Assembly (NCBI GenBank): GCA_017305715.1 | Contig: JAFKKG010000016.1 | Span: forward strand, 62,001 to 126,000 | Direction: 5' to 3' | DNA: 64,000 nucleotides | Source of the DNA: Hyphomicrobiales bacterium | GTDB taxonomy: Bacteria; Pseudomonadota; Alphaproteobacteria; Rhizobiales; Xanthobacteraceae | Shown: positions 61,410-64,000 of the stretch, piece by piece | Position numbering within the stretch: the stretch's first letter is position 1 | How the letters are laid out: each line of letters opens with the position of its first letter | Translations under genes and position numbers: made by a program | The notes under the pieces: generated by a model | The model's database searches: none | The model's input: the letters and a program-made list of their open reading frames with translations, nothing else | Told to the model about the DNA's origin: nothing

Positions 61410-62921
61410 ATGCAAGTCGCCAGCACCACCACTAACGCGCAAGTTCAATTCGAAGATTCGCCGTCGATCATAACCGTGCTGCGTGCACCGAACCTGTTCG
61501 TGCGGGAGTCGCTGGCCGGAATCGTCACCGCGCTGGCGCTGATCCCGGAGGTGATCTCGTTCTCGTTCGTGTCCGGTGTCGATCCCAAGGTGGCACTGGT
61601 TTCCTCGATCGTGCTGTGCCTCGTGATGTCGGCGCTCGGCGGCCGGCCGGCGATGGTTACGGCGGCGGCGGGATCGATCGCGCTGGTGATCGGGCCGATG
61701 GTGAAGCTTCATGGCGTCGGCTATATCCTGCCTACCATCATTTTGGCCGGCATCATCCAAATCGGGTTCGGCGTTGCCGGGCTGGCGCGGGTGATGCGCT
61801 TCGTTCCGCGTTCGGTGATGATCGGTTTTGTCAATGCGCTCGGCATTTTGATCTTTGCGGCACAGGTGCCGCACATTTTCAACGTGCCGTGGCTGGTTTA
61901 TCCGCTGTTCGCGCTCACGATCGCCGTCGTCCTGGTGATGCCGCGCATCACCACCGCGGTGCCGGCGCCGCTGGTCGCCATCATCGTCGTGACCGCGATC
62001 GTAATGACCGGTCATCTGACGGTGCCCAATGTCGGCGGCGAGGGCGCGATGGCGCCGGGGCTGCCGGGCTTGACGGCGTTTGCCGTCCCGCTCAGCCTTG
62101 AAACGCTCCGCATCATCTGGCCGACCGCGCTCAGCGTCGCCTTTGTCGGCTTGCTTGAGACGCTGCTGACGGCCAAGCTGGTCGACGATCTCACCGATAC
62201 GCGCTCGCACAAGGGCAGGGAGTCCTGGGCGCTCGGCGTCGCCAATATCGCCGCCGGCTTCTATGGCGGCATCGGCGGATGCGCGATGATCGCCCAGACC
62301 GTGGTCAATGTGAAGATCGGGCAGGGCCGCACCAGGATATCGACGGCGGTTGCCGCGATCGTGCTGCTGGTGCTGGTGACCGCCCTCAGCGATCTGATGG
62401 CGCAAATTCCGATGCTGGCGCTTGCCGCCGTCATGATGATCGCCGCTCTCAAGACCATCGACTGGCACAGTATCGCGCCCTCGACGCTGAAGCGCATGCC
62501 GATCCCGGAAACGCTTGTCATGGTCCTGACCGTTGCCGTTACCGTTGCCACCGGCAATCTCGCCATCGGCATCGCCGTCGGGGTGTTGCTGGCGATGGTG
62601 TTGTTCGCGCGCCGGGTTGCGCACGTCATCCGCGCGGAGCGCGCGGTCAGCGACGACGGCCTTTCGGTCCGTTACCACGTTCACGGGCCGCTGTTCTTCG
62701 GCAGCAGCAACGACCTCGTCGAGCGCTTCTCCTACGGCGTCGACCCGAAGCGCGTTCTGATCGATCTCACTCATTCGCAGATCTGGGACGCTTCGAGCGT
62801 CGCGGCGCTGGATTCGATCCAGACCAAGTACCGCGACCATGGCGCCACGGTCACGTTCGTCGGGCTCGACCAGCGCAGCTCGTCGTTCCACCAGCGGCTG
62901 ACCGGCCAGCTCGGCGCCTAG
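61410..62921 (+). CDS. SulP-family anion permease with STAS domain
   Basis: 503 residues. About 11-12 membrane helices (AGIVTALALIPEVISFSFVS, VDPKVALVSSIVLCLVMSAL, MIGFVNALGILIFAAQVPH) and a C-terminal STAS domain (about 415-500; VLIDLTHSQIWDASSVAALD). SulP proteins move sulfate, bicarbonate or related anions. Its position after the sulfatase and FGE suggests handling of the sulfate released (inference). A weak RBS (TTGGAA) precedes the ATG. Confidence 0.93.
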   Translation: MQVASTTTNAQVQFEDSPSIITVLRAPNLFVRESLAGIVTALALIPEVISFSFVSGVDPKVALVSSIVLCLVMSALGGRPAMVTAAAGSIALVIGPMVKLHGVGYILPTIILAGIIQIGFGVAGLARVMRFVPRSVMIGFVNALGILIFAAQVPHIFNVPWLVYPLFALTIAVVLVMPRITTAVPAPLVAIIVVTAIVMTGHLTVPNVGGEGAMAPGLPGLTAFAVPLSLETLRIIWPTALSVAFVGLLETLLTAKLVDDLTDTRSHKGRESWALGVANIAAGFYGGIGGCAMIAQTVVNVKIGQGRTRISTAVAAIVLLVLVTALSDLMAQIPMLALAAVMMIAALKTIDWHSIAPSTLKRMPIPETLVMVLTVAVTVATGNLAIGIAVGVLLAMVLFARRVAHVIRAERAVSDDGLSVRYHVHGPLFFGSSNDLVERFSYGVDPKRVLIDLTHSQIWDASSVAALDSIQTKYRDHGATVTFVGLDQRSSSFHQRLTGQLGA

Positions 62922-62939
62922 AGATAGAAGGAGCTTCCG

Positions 62940-63080
62940 ATGGCAATCATCCAATGGCTGTCGACATTCGCCCGCCGCATCATGCGGGTCTGGGCCGGTC
63001 GCTACCGGCCGGAGCGGCATTACATGCGCGGGGCAGGGCCGGCGGCGAAGCGAAGCGCGAGCCGGAGTGTCGGTTCGTAG
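62940..63080 (+). CDS. Small cationic ORF after SulP
   Basis: 46 codons, ATG at 62940, with an excellent RBS (AAGGAG, 6 bp upstream) and only 18 bp after the SulP stop. The product starts MAIIQWLSTFARRIMRVWAG and continues Arg/Lys/Ser-rich; the first 20 residues could form an amphipathic, membrane-active helix. No family recognised. It is the last candidate gene of the organosulfur operon; RBS and spacing are the only strong evidence. Confidence 0.5.
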   Translation: MAIIQWLSTFARRIMRVWAGRYRPERHYMRGAGPAAKRSASRSVGS

Positions 63081-63187
63081 ACTTGGTTCCTCCTTTTTCA
63101 ATTGTGATTGGCCAATCCGCCGAAACCGTGCTGTGCACATTTGGCTTGATCGGGTTCGGGCAACACAAGAAGAAAATGGAGACGAGG

Positions 63188-63544
63188 ATGCGCATCCTGA
63201 TGGCCGCGCTGGCCGTGATGATAACTTGTCCTGTTCTCGCCGATGAGGCCGATGATGCCCGCCGTTTGGCGGTTTCGGGGCGTGACGCCTATTGGAACTG
63301 CCTGGCCCGCGAGTATCCGCGCGAAAGCAACCGGAACATGCCGGAACAGGAATTTGGCGCGTTGATCGCCGCCGCGTGCGCGTCGGAGCGACAGAACTTC
63401 CGGGTGGCGCTGGTCGGCTATCTCGGAATCCAGTTCCCGGACAAGGATACGGACGCGAATCTGACGACGGCGAACAATGCCATCGCCTTCGCCCAGAAGG
63501 ACATCGTGACGGCGTTTGCAAGGCGCAAGGCCGTATCGAAGTAG
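63188..63544 (+). CDS. Secreted hypothetical protein
   Basis: 118 residues from the ATG at 63188, with GGAG 6 bp upstream; an ATG at 63176 adds four residues. The Sec signal (RILMAALAVMITCPVLADE) is cleaved after LAD or VLA. The mature part is mostly helical and polar, with two Cys (WNCLARE, AACASER) that could form a disulfide. Probably periplasmic; function unknown. Confidence 0.65.
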   Translation: MRILMAALAVMITCPVLADEADDARRLAVSGRDAYWNCLAREYPRESNRNMPEQEFGALIAAACASERQNFRVALVGYLGIQFPDKDTDANLTTANNAIAFAQKDIVTAFARRKAVSK

Positions 63545-63625
63545 CCTGGCACGGTCTTCGCCGATCTATTCCACCATTCCGGCCTTCCGTGATATTATTC
63601 CCGATCGGACGGGAGATTGTCGGGT

Positions 63626-63817
63626 ATGGATTCTGAGTCAGTAGCCGGTATTTTGGGTGGCATCGTCGCCGCGATCGTGCTGGTGGTCGCGATCGCCTAT
63701 GGGCCGATCGGGCAGTTTGGCAAGCCGCCGCCCAAGCCGGCCGTTGTTCAGCAGGTCCCGGCCGCGCCGGCGGCGCCTGCGCCGAGGGGGCCGGTGATTC
63801 GGGAAGTGCCCAATTAA
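63626..63817 (+). CDS. Small single-pass membrane protein with Pro/Ala-rich tail
   Basis: 63 residues from the ATG at 63626 (GGGAGA about 10 bp upstream). One strongly hydrophobic helix (AGILGGIVAAIVLVVAIAYG) is followed by a tail rich in Pro, Ala and Val (KPPPKPAVVQQVPAAPAAPA). The orientation is unknown. Similar tails occur in envelope-spanning small proteins; function unknown. Confidence 0.6.
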   Translation: MDSESVAGILGGIVAAIVLVVAIAYGPIGQFGKPPPKPAVVQQVPAAPAAPAPRGPVIREVPN

Positions 63818-63925
63818 GGAATGCGGGGCCGGCGACAGGCCGCCCCTTGCGGATCGCCAAGGGCATCCCCATATGGCCTTAACGGCGACGTTGATGCTTA
63901 AGAAGCTCCGGCGCTGGGACGACCA

Positions 63926-64000
63926 TGAATAGCTTGGCAGCGCCGGATGTACGCGCGCCCTCTGTTCGTGGTCGTTGGCATTTTGGGGCCGTTTTTGGCC
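63926..64000 (+). CDS. Start of an unidentified gene, cut by the right edge
   Basis: ATG at 63926 with GGGA about 6 bp upstream; the frame stays open to the end of the window. The 25 visible codons (MNSLAAPDVRAPSVRGRWHF and on) look like a short polar N-terminus leading to a hydrophobic segment, perhaps a membrane protein. Too little is present to name it. Confidence 0.4.

Noticed and set aside
60819-63872. 1017-codon open frame antisense to FGE, SulP and downstream genes
   Set aside because: Composition is Arg/His/Asp-rich noise, while the plus strand carries complete FGE and SulP families across the same bases.

Overview
The window looks like chromosomal DNA of a high-GC alphaproteobacterium of the Bradyrhizobium / Rhodopseudomonas type (Nitrobacteraceae). 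This is inferred from the GC-rich third codon positions, the Rhizobiales-style intergenic palindromic repeats, the 'ELD.VSGG' leader peptide, an Omp25-like porin, and the mix of liv, pca, cox-type and Bug genes. No rRNA, tRNA, CRISPR array, phage gene or recognisable insertion sequence was found. Gene density is high and most neighbours are in short operons with 4-bp ATGA or GTGA overlaps.

Layout. 0-3.4 kb: a metallophosphoesterase (cut by the left edge), a Ser/Thr kinase fused to a universal-stress domain, and several small reverse-strand proteins. 3.5-10.5 kb: housekeeping and accessory single genes (ABM-fold protein, gamma-glutamyltransferase, secreted alpha/beta hydrolase, PH-domain membrane protein, ribulose-phosphate epimerase, EF-hand protein, P1-family self-cleaving peptidase). 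10.6-22 kb: a signalling block with a MASE4-PAS hybrid kinase, a lone receiver, an HWE kinase and a 2099-residue cytoplasmic poly-HAMP hybrid kinase built on eleven 92-residue (276-bp) tandem repeats. 22.2-27.4 kb: a complete livHMGFK branched-chain amino-acid ABC operon ending in a clear intrinsic terminator. 28-30.8 kb: pcaBDC of protocatechuate degradation. 31-38 kb: a CO-dehydrogenase-like molybdenum hydroxylase locus (coxG, coxS, coxM, coxD, coxE, a split XdhC pair, and a molybdopterin-binding / MobA-like fusion) that strikingly lacks the large catalytic subunit.

38-55 kb: accessory genes. They include a double-glycine-leader small peptide beside a 2-oxoglutarate-type dioxygenase, a secreted serine hydrolase, a tandem double-barrel outer-membrane protein with less GC-biased codons, two orphan Bug periplasmic binding proteins, a TetR-HlyD-ABC-permease exporter operon with a perfect 22-bp operator-like palindrome, an adenylate cyclase, PhzF, DUF488, DUF72 and a Crp/Fnr regulator. 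55.5-63 kb: a compact organosulfur cassette containing an SsuABC/TauABC-like importer (its binding protein has an extra NosL-like C-terminal region), a cytoplasmic sulfatase with the CTPTR formylglycine motif, its own formylglycine-generating enzyme with both active-site cysteines, a SulP anion permease and a 46-codon ORF with a strong ribosome-binding site. The cassette's logic reads as import of a sulfated compound, cytosolic desulfation by a locally matured sulfatase, and sulfate movement by SulP.

At least five families of intergenic palindromic repeats are scattered through the window. One family sits at three gene junctions inside or between operons. The candidates for undescribed biology that I rate highest are the leader peptide with its dioxygenase neighbour, the organosulfate cassette with the fused binding protein, the cox locus without its large subunit, and the poly-HAMP array.
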